From NCBI GenBank assembly GCA_026014585.1, contig JAOZIA010000010.1, positions 49,671-113,670 on the forward strand: a DNA stretch of 64,000 nucleotides, read 5' to 3'. Shown here one piece after another: positions 1 to 8,636 of this stretch. Positions within the stretch are counted from its first letter, which is position 1. Each line of letters begins with the position of its first letter. The stretch comes from Candidatus Bathyarchaeota archaeon. Its GTDB lineage: Archaea > Thermoproteota > Bathyarchaeia > Bathyarchaeales > Bathycorpusculaceae. The position numbers were made by a program, and so were the translations under genes. The notes under the pieces were generated by a model. It was not told the DNA's origin, ran no database searches, and saw only the letters and a program-made list of their open reading frames with translations.

Positions 1-532
1 GTTTGTACAGCCAGTATATTCCACCAACGCCTAAAGTAATTATCGTAAGAACCGCATATTTTTTTATTGGTATCGTCTGGGTCATGAACATACGGTTAGG
101 AAAAGCTTCTGCTAAAAAGGTGTCCATCTGATGTTCATGCATAACAAGATCTCTTGAAAGCAAATACATAATGATAAAGGCGGGAACAATCAAAATTATG
201 CTTGCAGCCCAAGCCAAAGCGTTCATATCGCGATAGCTTTTTGTTGCTTGCGGCGGCTGTTTGCTCTGACTTTTCAGATAACTTGCGATTTGCTGTTCAA
301 GGGCTATTTCGCGGCGGAAATGCTTGTTTCTACTCTCAACTAGACGATAAAACAAGGGGAAAAATGCTAAGCCAAAGGTTACTATGGCACCTAAAAACCA
401 CATGGAAAACCATGTTTTTCGGTCGGCTTGCTGGTTTTTGGCGTATGCGGTTTCCATAGGGTTCAGTTGCTCGGTTCGTGGTTGCTTGACAGAGTGGGGT
501 AGCCAAACTTTATAAGTTCTTCCATAAAGCAT
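1..532 (-). CDS. Partial multi-pass membrane protein (C-terminus beyond window edge)
   Basis: The minus strand is open from an ATG at 532 to the window edge (177 codons, no stop). Three hydrophobic segments are visible at about residues 44-62, 105-125 and 158-175, separated by a charged, coiled-coil-like stretch (about 66-90). The last segment, with TLGVGGIYWLYK, resembles the membrane segment of DUF4234-type proteins, but that is a weak resemblance. An internal Met at codon 26 is an alternative start. The gene is divergent from the glycosyltransferase at 542, with only 9 bases between the two starts, so one of the two starts may lie further in. Function unknown. Confidence 0.6.
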   Translation of the reverse strand, partial: MLYGRTYKVWLPHSVKQPRTEQLNPMETAYAKNQQADRKTWFSMWFLGAIVTFGLAFFPLFYRLVESRNKHFRREIALEQQIASYLKSQSKQPPQATKSYRDMNALAWAASIILIVPAFIIMYLLSRDLVMHEHQMDTFLAEAFPNRMFMTQTIPIKKYAVLTIITLGVGGIYWLYK

Positions 533-541
533 GATAATAAA

Positions 542-1237
542 ATGAGCCATTCGCAATTGCTCTCGCTGATTGTTCCAGTTCGGAACGAAGAACTAACCGT
601 AGGAGACATTATTGAACGCATCCAAAACGTCATGGCTCAGGTTGGCTTAGAATACGAAGTTATAGTTATTGACGACTGCTCCACCGATAAATCACGGCAA
701 AACGCACTCAAACACGAAGTTGCCGTCTGCACCCTTAAAGAACACTGTGGGAAAGGGTATGCGTTGCGAGTTGGGTTTAAGCGGGCAAAGGGCAGCATAA
801 TCATCACGATTGACTCGGATGGGTCTCATCGTCCTGAGGAGATTCCGCAATTGCTTGCGCCTGTTCTGCAGGGCAAAGCGGATTTGGTGATTGGTTCACG
901 CTACCTTAATCAGAAAAACGTCAAGGCAAGATGCCTCAACGCATTTGGCGTGAGAATCTTTAACATGCTAATTAAACTGTTAACGGGAACCGCCATAACC
1001 GATTCCCAGTCAGGCTACCGCGTCATGAAACGCGAGGTGCTAAAGCGGCAAAACCTCAAAGCTCAAGAGTACGAAATAGAATCTGAAATGCTTGTCCAAA
1101 CCGCCAAACAAGGATTCCGAATCTACGAAGTGCCCATCAGTTTTGAGCAACGCACTTATGGCAGGTCAGGCGTGGACCCCATGGTAGATGGTTTTAAAAT
1201 TTTGCTTTCGATAATAATTGCGTATTGGAGGGCTTAA
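542..1237 (+). CDS. GT2 family glycosyltransferase (dolichol-phosphate mannosyltransferase-like)
   Basis: A 231-residue GT-A fold glycosyltransferase of the DPM1/DPG-synthase type. It shows the nucleotide-sugar Asp pair (VIDDCS, D44-D45), the DXD-like metal site (IDSDG, D91/D93) and the downstream DSQSGYR acceptor motif. There is no C-terminal membrane segment, as in soluble DPM1-like enzymes. It probably moves a sugar from a nucleotide donor onto a polyprenyl phosphate at the cytoplasmic membrane, for protein or lipid glycosylation. It is followed directly by two more glycosyltransferases on the same strand, so it is probably the first gene of a three-gene operon. Confidence 0.85.
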   Translation: MSHSQLLSLIVPVRNEELTVGDIIERIQNVMAQVGLEYEVIVIDDCSTDKSRQNALKHEVAVCTLKEHCGKGYALRVGFKRAKGSIIITIDSDGSHRPEEIPQLLAPVLQGKADLVIGSRYLNQKNVKARCLNAFGVRIFNMLIKLLTGTAITDSQSGYRVMKREVLKRQNLKAQEYEIESEMLVQTAKQGFRIYEVPISFEQRTYGRSGVDPMVDGFKILLSIIIAYWRA

Positions 1238-1241
1238 CAAG

Positions 1242-2231
1242 ATGGCTAAAAACTCTAACCTCAAGGTTTCGGTGATTGTTGCAGCCTACAACAGCCAAGA
1301 CACAATCGAAGAATGTTTACAGTCCATCCTCAACCTCAACTACCCAAAGGGCAACGTTGAAGTTATCGTTATGGACGGACAATCAAAAGACCAAACGGTA
1401 CAGAAAGCCCAGCAGTTCCCAGTCAAAGTCATCTCAATCTGCCTAAATGCGCCCGCAGCCTACAACTACGCCCAAAAAATCGCCCAACACCCAATCCTCG
1501 GATTCATAGACGCCGACGCAAAAGTCGAGCCAGAATGGCTAAACAAGCTTGCTCCCCACCTCGCTGAAGAAAAAGTGGCTGGCGTAAGCGGCTCCATTGA
1601 AACGTGGAATCAGGAGAATCCATGGGCGCGGAGCATTGGTTACGAAATCAAAAACCGTTACAGTCGCATTGGCAAGTACACGGGACGCATAGCCACCATG
1701 AACCTGCTGCTAAAGAAAACCGTCATTGAGGAAGCAGGAGGGTGGGATGAGAACCTGCCAAGCCAGTACGATACGGACTTGGGTTTTCGTGTCAGCGCTA
1801 AAGGCTACAAAATCGCTTATGAACCTAGCGCGCTCTGTTACCATTTTAATCGCCCAACCGTGAAAGCGTTCTACCGCCAACAGCAACAGTACGGAAGAAA
1901 CACGCTAAAACTCTACTTTAAACATGGGCACTTGGCGCGGGGTGACGAAATCACTGATGTGGGCATGAATATTCAGCCTGCACTTTTGTTGGCGGTTTTG
2001 GTATTTTTCTTTATGGGGCTTGTTCCCTTTTTGCGTTTGTTGTGGATTGTTTCAGGTGCAATCTTGCTGGCGATGCTGCTCTACTTTGTTATTTCCGCGG
2101 CTAAACTTTCCGCCAAGTTTAAAGACAAAACCGCCATGCGCCTTGTCGTGCTCTACTTTGTCCGCGCCGTCGCTTGGTCAGTGGGAGCAACAAAAACCAC
2201 TGTAAACACCGCATTTGGGAGGGGCAAATGA
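1242..2231 (+). CDS. GT2 family glycosyltransferase with C-terminal membrane segments
   Basis: A 329-residue GT2 enzyme with an N-terminal GT-A domain (VAAYNS near the start, VMDGQS with D45, IDADAK with D90/D92) and an acceptor-side YDTDLGFR motif. Two hydrophobic helices (about 248-290) anchor the C-terminus in the membrane. The open frame extends 8 codons upstream, but ATG 1242 is preceded by GGAGG at 1228-1232, which fixes this start. It overlaps the next gene by four bases (ATGA). Inferred role: elongation of a lipid-linked or surface glycan together with its neighbours. Confidence 0.85.
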   Translation: MAKNSNLKVSVIVAAYNSQDTIEECLQSILNLNYPKGNVEVIVMDGQSKDQTVQKAQQFPVKVISICLNAPAAYNYAQKIAQHPILGFIDADAKVEPEWLNKLAPHLAEEKVAGVSGSIETWNQENPWARSIGYEIKNRYSRIGKYTGRIATMNLLLKKTVIEEAGGWDENLPSQYDTDLGFRVSAKGYKIAYEPSALCYHFNRPTVKAFYRQQQQYGRNTLKLYFKHGHLARGDEITDVGMNIQPALLLAVLVFFFMGLVPFLRLLWIVSGAILLAMLLYFVISAAKLSAKFKDKTAMRLVVLYFVRAVAWSVGATKTTVNTAFGRGK

Positions 2232-3424
2232 TGCGGCAAGTCTGCTTTATCTCGCCCGAGTTTTGGCCTCTGGCAGGAGGAACAGGCGCATACGTGTATT
2301 ACTTAGCCAATTCACTTATGAAAAACGGCTACGGCATCCGCGTGGTCACGGGCTCAAACCAGACAGCGGACGTGCAGGTTAACCCACAGTTACAAGTTAA
2401 TTTCCTGAAAATCCCCCGAATGCCCATCGTCAAATCCTTCATGCTCGCAGAGGCCAGCAACCGCAAACTGACAAAAACCAAAAAATCCGAAGAACCCGAC
2501 ATCACCCACGCGCAGTTGCCCCTGACGCCCAGTTTTGCCGTGCCCCCTAACTATGGAAAAAGCCTTGTTTGCACAGTACACTCTACATGGAAAGGAGAAG
2601 CAGAAGCCATCCGCGGCGAACCCTACAGCCGATTGAATGCCAATGAGAAGTTTCTGGTGAGTTTTAACTGGTTTTTGCGGTTCTTTGAGGTGGGCATGAT
2701 TAAACGCGCTGCTCGCGTCATTGCAGTTAGCGATTTCACACGGCGGGAACTGCGCAATTACTACAACATCCCCGAGAACAGAATCCGCGTAATCCACAAC
2801 GGCGTCAACACCCAAAAATTCAAACCTGCAACAAATAAACGTAAAATTAAAACCCAACTCGGCTTAAACCCTGATGACCTTGCCATCCTCTCCGTGGGCA
2901 GACTCTACGCCCGAAAAGGATTATTTACATTAATTGAGAGCATGCCCGCCGTCATCAAACGCCACCCAAACGCCAAATTCGTCATCTCCGGCAAAGGACA
3001 AAGCACAGAAATGGCAAAATTAAACGCGCATGCAGAGCACCTAGGCGTAAAAGACAACATCATCTTTACAGGCTACTATCCCGACAACAAGTTGCCCCTA
3101 CTCTATCAAGCAGCAGACGTGTTTGCGTTCTCAACGTTTTATGAGCACCACCCCTTCGCAGTGCTGGAGGCACTCTCGTCTGGGTTACCCGTGGTCACTA
3201 CCAACGTGGGCGGCATTCCCGAAACAATAGTTAACGGCAAAAACGGCTATATGGTGCAACCCTTCAACCAGCACGCTTTCTCCGAGAAAATCCTGTATCT
3301 TCTTGACCATCCAGCGTTTGCGGCGGAAATGGGCGCATCGGCAAGAGAAACCATCGTGAAAGGTTATGATTGGGGGATTCTGGTTAAGGACGCCATAAAA
3401 GTCTACAATGAAGCCCTAAACTAA
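2228..3424 (+). CDS. GT4 family glycosyltransferase
   Basis: A 398-residue GT-B glycosyltransferase. The N-terminal Rossmann domain opens with a Gly-rich loop (PLAGGTGAYVYYLA). The C-terminal domain begins near VGRLYARKG and carries the EX7E nucleotide-sugar motif (EHHPFAVLE) followed by SSGLPVVTTNVGG. The frame is open 18 codons further upstream, but ATG 2228 overlaps the stop of the preceding gene (ATGA) and is preceded by GAGGGG, so translation is probably coupled. It is the last gene of the GT2-GT2-GT4 operon and is probably a retaining transferase in glycan assembly. Its 3' end overlaps the converging beta-helix pseudogene by four bases. Confidence 0.87.
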   Translation: MMRQVCFISPEFWPLAGGTGAYVYYLANSLMKNGYGIRVVTGSNQTADVQVNPQLQVNFLKIPRMPIVKSFMLAEASNRKLTKTKKSEEPDITHAQLPLTPSFAVPPNYGKSLVCTVHSTWKGEAEAIRGEPYSRLNANEKFLVSFNWFLRFFEVGMIKRAARVIAVSDFTRRELRNYYNIPENRIRVIHNGVNTQKFKPATNKRKIKTQLGLNPDDLAILSVGRLYARKGLFTLIESMPAVIKRHPNAKFVISGKGQSTEMAKLNAHAEHLGVKDNIIFTGYYPDNKLPLLYQAADVFAFSTFYEHHPFAVLEALSSGLPVVTTNVGGIPETIVNGKNGYMVQPFNQHAFSEKILYLLDHPAFAAEMGASARETIVKGYDWGILVKDAIKVYNEALN

Positions 3425-5074
3425 ACAGTTAACTTATGTTTGCCTCTCCAAACCAGCAGGGTAATTACCGCAATTATGATGGCGGCGATTAGTGCACCTA
3501 CCCAAACTGCAAAGGAACCCAACTGCTCAGTTCCTGATAGCGTGTTTAAGCTGATTACTATAGTGTGTGAACTGTGATGATAGGTAAAATAGAGTAACCA
3601 CTCGTCTTGGTTTGAGGTTATGTTTACACTTAATTGGTTTCCATCTAAGTACACTTTGACGTTCTGGACGCTTGAAAGCAAGCTTTTAGCAATTCTGTAC
3701 TGCACGTACCCTGTTGTGCCTTCTGGACCCGTTACGGTGAAGCTTAATTCAGAATTCGTGCTGTTAAAGTAAAGCTGTGTAATTGTACTGTTTGACTGTA
3801 TATCCAAGTAACTGTTGTTTTGACTATTGCTTGGCGTCGTGGTGTCCTGTTGGTCGGGAAGCGTGCTTATGGTCCATGTAGGTGTTGGTAAATCTGGGAC
3901 AGTCGTGGGGGGCTGACTTGGGGCTTGAGAGTTTGAAGTATTCAATATTGGGTCAAAATCAACAGCGCCTAAAACAGAATTGTCTGCTTGGTCATAGATT
4001 GAACTGCTGATTGCTTCGGTATTGTTTGTTCCCTACCAATTATACTCCGCATACATACTTGTTGTTCCAAGCAGGTACAGGCTATATTTACTGTAAGAGA
4101 CAAAGTTATTGCTGGAAAGATGAGGTGAGTAAACTGGCGAGTTATCATTGACTGTTACTGCTGTTTGACTGTTAATGATTGTGTTATATCGGAATGAACC
4201 ATAAGCACCAAGTACAAGCCCATAAGTGTTGTTGGCGATATAGTTTTTCTCAGAAGTAGCCTCCCCTGTTGCAACAACATTTGTGATTGAGGTTTTGCCC
4301 AAGTAAAAGGGTCCACCTATTCCAATGTAATTGTTGGCTATTGTGTTTTCCTTAACTGTGATGCTGACTTCCTCCAGTTGAATGTCGTCAAAGGATGTGC
4401 CAGTTACTTTTCCCAGTCCAATTCCTATTCCACAATTAATGATGGAGTTACGCTGAATTGATGCTTCACTTGCAGCCCAAATTCCAACTGCAAACCCAGA
4501 AATAACATTGCCAGTTATACTGGCGATGCCCTGTTTAATTATAATGCCATAGCCAACACCGCTATCGCTGAGAATTGTGTTATTGGAAATGATACTGAAA
4601 CCGCCAATTGCCAGCGCCCCGTTGGAGGCATCTTGGGGCGCAATAATTGAACTGCAGTCAATTTTTATGGCATTAGAACAGGATATTGTGGTTTTGTTAA
4701 AAGTTATATACTGCATTATACTACCTGAGCCGCTTTGGTCATCCCACGCAGGGCTGGAAGAAGAAAAAATTAAGTTCCACTGTTAAATTCTATGTCATCC
4801 AAACTGCTTCCAATGGCGTGAAGCGTTCCATCCACTTTTATACTGTAACCATTCAGGTGTACAACTGTTCCAGCCTCAATTGTCAGGGTTACGCCGTTTG
4901 TCACTGTTACGGTTCCTGTAAGAGAAATGGGACCATCTGTTTTAGTCCAAGTTATGTCTGAAGTGATTGAACCAGATAAATTTGCGGCATTAACATTGCC
5001 GATTAAAGGAAAACTCCCAAAATTAATGTAAAAATAATCGTTAAAGATGAGCTGAGAGAGATTTTTCTTCTCAT
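3421..5074 (-). pseudogene. Secreted parallel beta-helix (NosD/CASH-like) surface protein, broken by two frameshifts and an amber codon
   Basis: Read on the minus strand from ATG 5074 there is a signal peptide (MRRKISLSSS, then a hydrophobic core). The frame is lost at the A4 run 5010-5013, and one extra base restores PLIGNVNA and the mature chain. A second shift near 4779 is repaired by one base, joining DDIEFNS to WNLIFSSSPAWDD. An in-frame TAG at 4033-4035 sits in NW-stop-GTNNTEAI, where this family normally has NWWGT, so TGG to TAG is likely. After the stop the frame continues through IYDQADNSVLGAV and a Thr/Pro-rich linker to a C-terminal membrane anchor (about 3427-3490) and basic tail. 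About 550 codons in all. This was a cell-surface right-handed beta-helix protein; it is now a pseudogene, or an intact gene with sequence errors. Confidence 0.75.
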
Positions 5075-5133
5075 AAACACCCCACAACTAACAGGGGCGT
5101 TAGATTACATTTAAGCCTTTTCTAACTTTCCCT

Positions 5134-6090
5134 TTAACCTATTTCTACGGGTTTTCCTCTGTAAGCAACTGTGACTTTTTGGAACAGCTTTACCACGTCA
5201 AGTGAGCAGAACAGGAACTTGGTGAGGTACTCATGCTGGTAAATTATCATCTGGGCTTTTACGGGCAAGTCAATTCGTGGCGGTTCGAAGCGGCGGGCAA
5301 CGCTTTCAATGGTTAAGCCTTCGGTTTTTATGTCTGTGTCTTGCATGCCTACTTTTTTGGCGACGTATCCAAGGTAGGTTTCTTTCCAGTTGAGTTTCAT
5401 GATTTTGGTGGCGACAATATCTGTTGCGAACGCGTCGTTGCCTGTGAGGATGAGCCCCATTTGGACGGGGTTGCCTTTGGTTGGTCCGTTGCCCTCGATT
5501 GCGGTTCGAGCGTCCATGATGGTTAGTGCGGGTTTAAATGTGGTGTAAAGGCGATAGAAAACCTCAGGCAGATACGGATGCAGGTAGATGCGACGGTTGC
5601 TGGGAATGCAACCAAACAAGTTTTTGAGGGCTCCACTGTAGGCTGCGAACTCATGCGTTTTCATCAGAGGCAAGTCCACGACGGCGTCGGCGTCAAGGAT
5701 TGTTTTGGGCAGATACAACTCTTTAAGTGCCGTTGGGTTTGGGAATTTAACTTTGACCACTTTGTCTTCTGAGAGGTTAATGACTGAGCCACCAGCAGAT
5801 TTCACGGCATCTTCAACGCCAGTTTTCTTAAATGCTGTCCAGCAGGGATAGTTGAACCCGTTAGATTCCCCAACGATGACTTCACTGTTGCCATCACGGA
5901 GAAAACCGATTAAGTCATGCATCAATTCGGGACTGGTTACGACACCTGGAAGGTATTCGGGGTGGCTTAGGTTGGGTTTAATGTAGATTTTCTTTTTGCC
6001 CCACAAGCCCGCGTTTGATACTGCCTCTTTCAAAATGCCGCTTATGTCCTCGCCTGCACGGTATATCTTGACGGTGTGGTTAGGTGCCAT
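5134..6090 (-). CDS. DUF362 domain protein
   Basis: A 318-residue DUF362 protein, recognised from IKPNLSHPE near the start, MKTHEFAAYSGALKNLFGC in the middle and TGNDAFATDIVATKIM later. Many DUF362 proteins carry ferredoxin clusters, but this one has no CX2CX2CX3C array, so it is the cluster-free form. Biochemistry of the family is largely unknown. ATG 6090 lies inside the end of the upstream radical SAM gene (11-base overlap), preceded by GGAGTG, so the two are almost certainly co-translated and may act in one pathway. Confidence 0.82.
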   Translation of the reverse strand: MAPNHTVKIYRAGEDISGILKEAVSNAGLWGKKKIYIKPNLSHPEYLPGVVTSPELMHDLIGFLRDGNSEVIVGESNGFNYPCWTAFKKTGVEDAVKSAGGSVINLSEDKVVKVKFPNPTALKELYLPKTILDADAVVDLPLMKTHEFAAYSGALKNLFGCIPSNRRIYLHPYLPEVFYRLYTTFKPALTIMDARTAIEGNGPTKGNPVQMGLILTGNDAFATDIVATKIMKLNWKETYLGYVAKKVGMQDTDIKTEGLTIESVARRFEPPRIDLPVKAQMIIYQHEYLTKFLFCSLDVVKLFQKVTVAYRGKPVEIG

Positions 6091-7507
6091 TTTGGATTTT
6101 CACTCCGTTAAGGCATCCGGGGTCACCATTTAAGGTGTCTCCGTCATGATAAGCAGCGCTGCGGGCGCGGCATCCTCCGCAAATGTACTTGTATTGGCAT
6201 TTGCCACATGAGCCTTTAAGGTTAGCTCGGTTTCGGAAAGCATTAAACAATGGCGCATTGAGCCAGACGTCCCGGAACTTCTCTGCTTTGAGATTGCCAA
6301 CGCTGACGGGCAGAAACACGCATGGATGCACGTCACCTTGCGGGGAAATGCTGCAGTACAATCTACCAGCACCGCATCCGCCAATGAATTCACCTAATGG
6401 AACAGCTTTTTTGGTGACCTTGACAGTTTGTATGTGCGCCAAAGCCAACGTGACTTCACCTGTACCCTCTGGACCCTGACACTGCAACGCGACACGTGCC
6501 AGTTGTGGTGCCGTGGCAAGAATTGTGGTTTTGCAACCTGCTGACATACGATTCATCAGATAGCGCATTACATCTTCACGTTCTTTGGCGGAGAGGTCTT
6601 GGTCTTGGTGTTCTTTGCCACGTCCTGTTGGGATGAAGTTGAAGTACGTGAAGCGCTCCACATGCATTTGCTCAGCCAAGTCAATAATCGCTGGCAACTC
6701 GGCCATGTTATTCTTGCCCACTGTGGTAGCGATGCAGGTGCAGATGTCGGCTTCAACGCAGTTTTTGAGCCCTACAATTGCCTTCTCAAAAGCGCCGGGG
6801 ACTCCGCGGAAGTCATCGTGGGTTTTGGCTGTTGCTCCGTCTATGCTTATGTCTATGTAGTTTACTTTGGCGTCTTTGATTTTCTGCACATTCTCTTTTG
6901 TGAGCAGGGTGCCGTTTGATGCAAGCGAAACGTAGAGCCCCCTGTCAGCTGCGTGCCGTGCAACCTCAAAGAAGTCTTTGCGCGTTAAGGGTTCACCGCC
7001 GCTAAACGCTAACGCTGTCACGTGCGCATCAGCAAGCTGATCCACAACCGCTAATGCCTGCTCCGTTGTCAACTCATTCTCTTCTACGGCGCCGCTGTTA
7101 CTGGAGCAGTGCTTGCATCGCAAATTGCATTTGTGAGTGAAATCCCAAACAACAAGGAAAGGCGCAACCAGCGACATGGGCTTTTTTATGCCAAAATACG
7201 TGAAAGACTCAACCAGGTTCAGAACGGCGTTGCGTGCGTAGCGGTCGGTTAGTAGTTGAGCAACTTTTTGTCGCTTAAAACCCAAAGCACGCCTTAGAAA
7301 CTCTACCCAGAAACATATAACTTGCGAGTAAAACTGTTTGCAACTGTCGCAGTGCTTGTCGGTTTTGCCTGCGTAATCGTCCAGTGCTGCTTCAAGAATG
7401 GTTCTGCCACAGGTGGGGCACACTTTGAGGGAGAGCTGGAGCATTTTTTTGGTCATAGGCAACGTTATCACTGCATTCCAAAAGGTATCGTGACTCAGTA
7501 TACTCAT
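6080..7507 (-). CDS. Radical SAM/SPASM protein with N-terminal zinc ribbon
   Basis: A 475-residue protein. An N-terminal Cys cluster (CPTCGR and CDSC) suggests a zinc ribbon in the first 60 residues. The radical SAM core starts at about residue 130 with CNLRCKHC (CX3CX2C, 4Fe-4S/AdoMet) followed by SGGEPL. The C-terminal SPASM-type region has CGAGRLYCSISPQGDVHPC and CGKCQYKYICGGCRAR, suited to auxiliary clusters. Such enzymes modify peptides or cofactors, and the substrate here cannot be read from sequence. ATG 7507 is preceded by GGGAG, and an A/T-rich box near 7564 may be its promoter. It is translationally coupled to the downstream DUF362 gene. Confidence 0.85.
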   Translation of the reverse strand: MSILSHDTFWNAVITLPMTKKMLQLSLKVCPTCGRTILEAALDDYAGKTDKHCDSCKQFYSQVICFWVEFLRRALGFKRQKVAQLLTDRYARNAVLNLVESFTYFGIKKPMSLVAPFLVVWDFTHKCNLRCKHCSSNSGAVEENELTTEQALAVVDQLADAHVTALAFSGGEPLTRKDFFEVARHAADRGLYVSLASNGTLLTKENVQKIKDAKVNYIDISIDGATAKTHDDFRGVPGAFEKAIVGLKNCVEADICTCIATTVGKNNMAELPAIIDLAEQMHVERFTYFNFIPTGRGKEHQDQDLSAKEREDVMRYLMNRMSAGCKTTILATAPQLARVALQCQGPEGTGEVTLALAHIQTVKVTKKAVPLGEFIGGCGAGRLYCSISPQGDVHPCVFLPVSVGNLKAEKFRDVWLNAPLFNAFRNRANLKGSCGKCQYKYICGGCRARSAAYHDGDTLNGDPGCLNGVKIQNGT

Positions 7508-7583
7508 GCAGATGCGCTCCCTGAAACAGCTTCAGAAAAAATAATGGCGGCAGGGCGATGTTAAATATTTCTGTTAAACCGCG

Positions 7584-8582
7584 TTAAATCCGCAGTCCAA
7601 AAAACCAGCTGGTAACAAGAATAATTGGCAATGCCACCAGCAAAATAAACAATAGGACAGATGCGTCACGGATTTTAAGTGCCCGATAAATGTGCGTTTC
7701 ATTGAGCGGTTCAGAGGCGTCGCCGATGATGTAGATGCCTGGTTTTTCCAGTTCAACATTGAGGGCGCCTGCGATTGCTGCCATGGGCCAGCCGTGGTTG
7801 GTGCTAGGAACCTTTTTGGCGTCTCGGAACATGATTTTCCAAGTATTTTTTGCGCTACCACCCGCGAACGGCGCGGCAAGCATGATAAAGAACGCGGTTA
7901 GCCGCGACAAGGGGTAGTTTACGACTGTGTCTAGTTTTGCGGAGAACCAGCCAAGATTGATGCGTTCTTTGTCTTTGAACCCGACTGTGCCGTCGAGGAT
8001 GTTGATGACTTTGAAAACCATCGCGCCTGTCACACCAAAGAAACTGTAGTAGAAAAGCGGCGACAGTTTGAAGTCGGTGAGGTTTTCCGCCATGGACTCA
8101 ATTATGCCTGAGGCAATCTGCGGATTGGTTAAGCCCTCGGTTTTTCGCCGTGAAAACATGCCCACGCATTCCCTGCCCGTGGCTAAATCCCCCTTTTTCA
8201 TCGCTTCTGCGGCTTGGGTAGCAATTTGGGTCTCCAGCTTAATACACATGGTCAGTTTTAAGAGGAAGGCACCCAGCAAAATGTAAACCAGAAAACTCAG
8301 CGCCAAACAGAAATACAAAACCAAAAACACTGGAATGGCAACAACTGCAATCGCAATTAACCCCAGCAATACTCCGTTGAATTGTTCGATTTTGGGGTTT
8401 TTGTTTTTGAATGCGGGCATGATTTTGAAGACAAACTTGTTTACCCAAACGGTCGGGTGCAGTGGAATGCGCCATTTCCACATGGGCTCGCCAAACGCTA
8501 AGTCAATAATCAGCGCCAGAACCATAACCATTAGCATTGCCGTTGAGATTTGGGTAAACAGGGAGAGTTCCATAGCAACCAT
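7584..8582 (-). CDS. cbiB: Adenosylcobinamide-phosphate synthase CbiB/CobD-type
   Basis: A 332-residue polytopic membrane protein of the CbiB family. It makes adenosylcobinamide phosphate by attaching aminopropanol phosphate to adenosylcobyrate. Family landmarks are DLAFGEP near the start, HPTVWVNK, SGIIESMAENLTD, NILDGTVGFKD and TNHGWPMAAIAGAL. Length is normal for the family. It lies downstream of the cobY-cobS-cobT-like run on the same strand but is separated from it by a frameshifted surface-protein gene, so it may be transcribed on its own. Confidence 0.93.
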   Translation of the reverse strand: MVAMELSLFTQISTAMLMVMVLALIIDLAFGEPMWKWRIPLHPTVWVNKFVFKIMPAFKNKNPKIEQFNGVLLGLIAIAVVAIPVFLVLYFCLALSFLVYILLGAFLLKLTMCIKLETQIATQAAEAMKKGDLATGRECVGMFSRRKTEGLTNPQIASGIIESMAENLTDFKLSPLFYYSFFGVTGAMVFKVINILDGTVGFKDKERINLGWFSAKLDTVVNYPLSRLTAFFIMLAAPFAGGSAKNTWKIMFRDAKKVPSTNHGWPMAAIAGALNVELEKPGIYIIGDASEPLNETHIYRALKIRDASVLLFILLVALPIILVTSWFFGLRI

Positions 8583-8636
8583 TTCACGTTAAAGGTCAAT
8601 ATTTGGTTTTCCCGAAAAATGGGAACAAAAAAGAAC

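Noticed and set aside
202..459. 85-codon plus-strand frame near the window start
   Set aside because: It is antisense to the better-supported minus-strand membrane protein (1-532), which has three hydrophobic helices and no stop.
4033..4035. TAG in the beta-helix gene as a pyrrolysine codon
   Set aside because: The family has Trp at this place and TGG to TAG is one base; the gene carries two further lesions; no pyl gene was seen in the window.
7322..7564. Plus-strand frame over the start of the radical SAM gene
   Set aside because: Shadow of a clear radical SAM coding region on the other strand, with no start signal.
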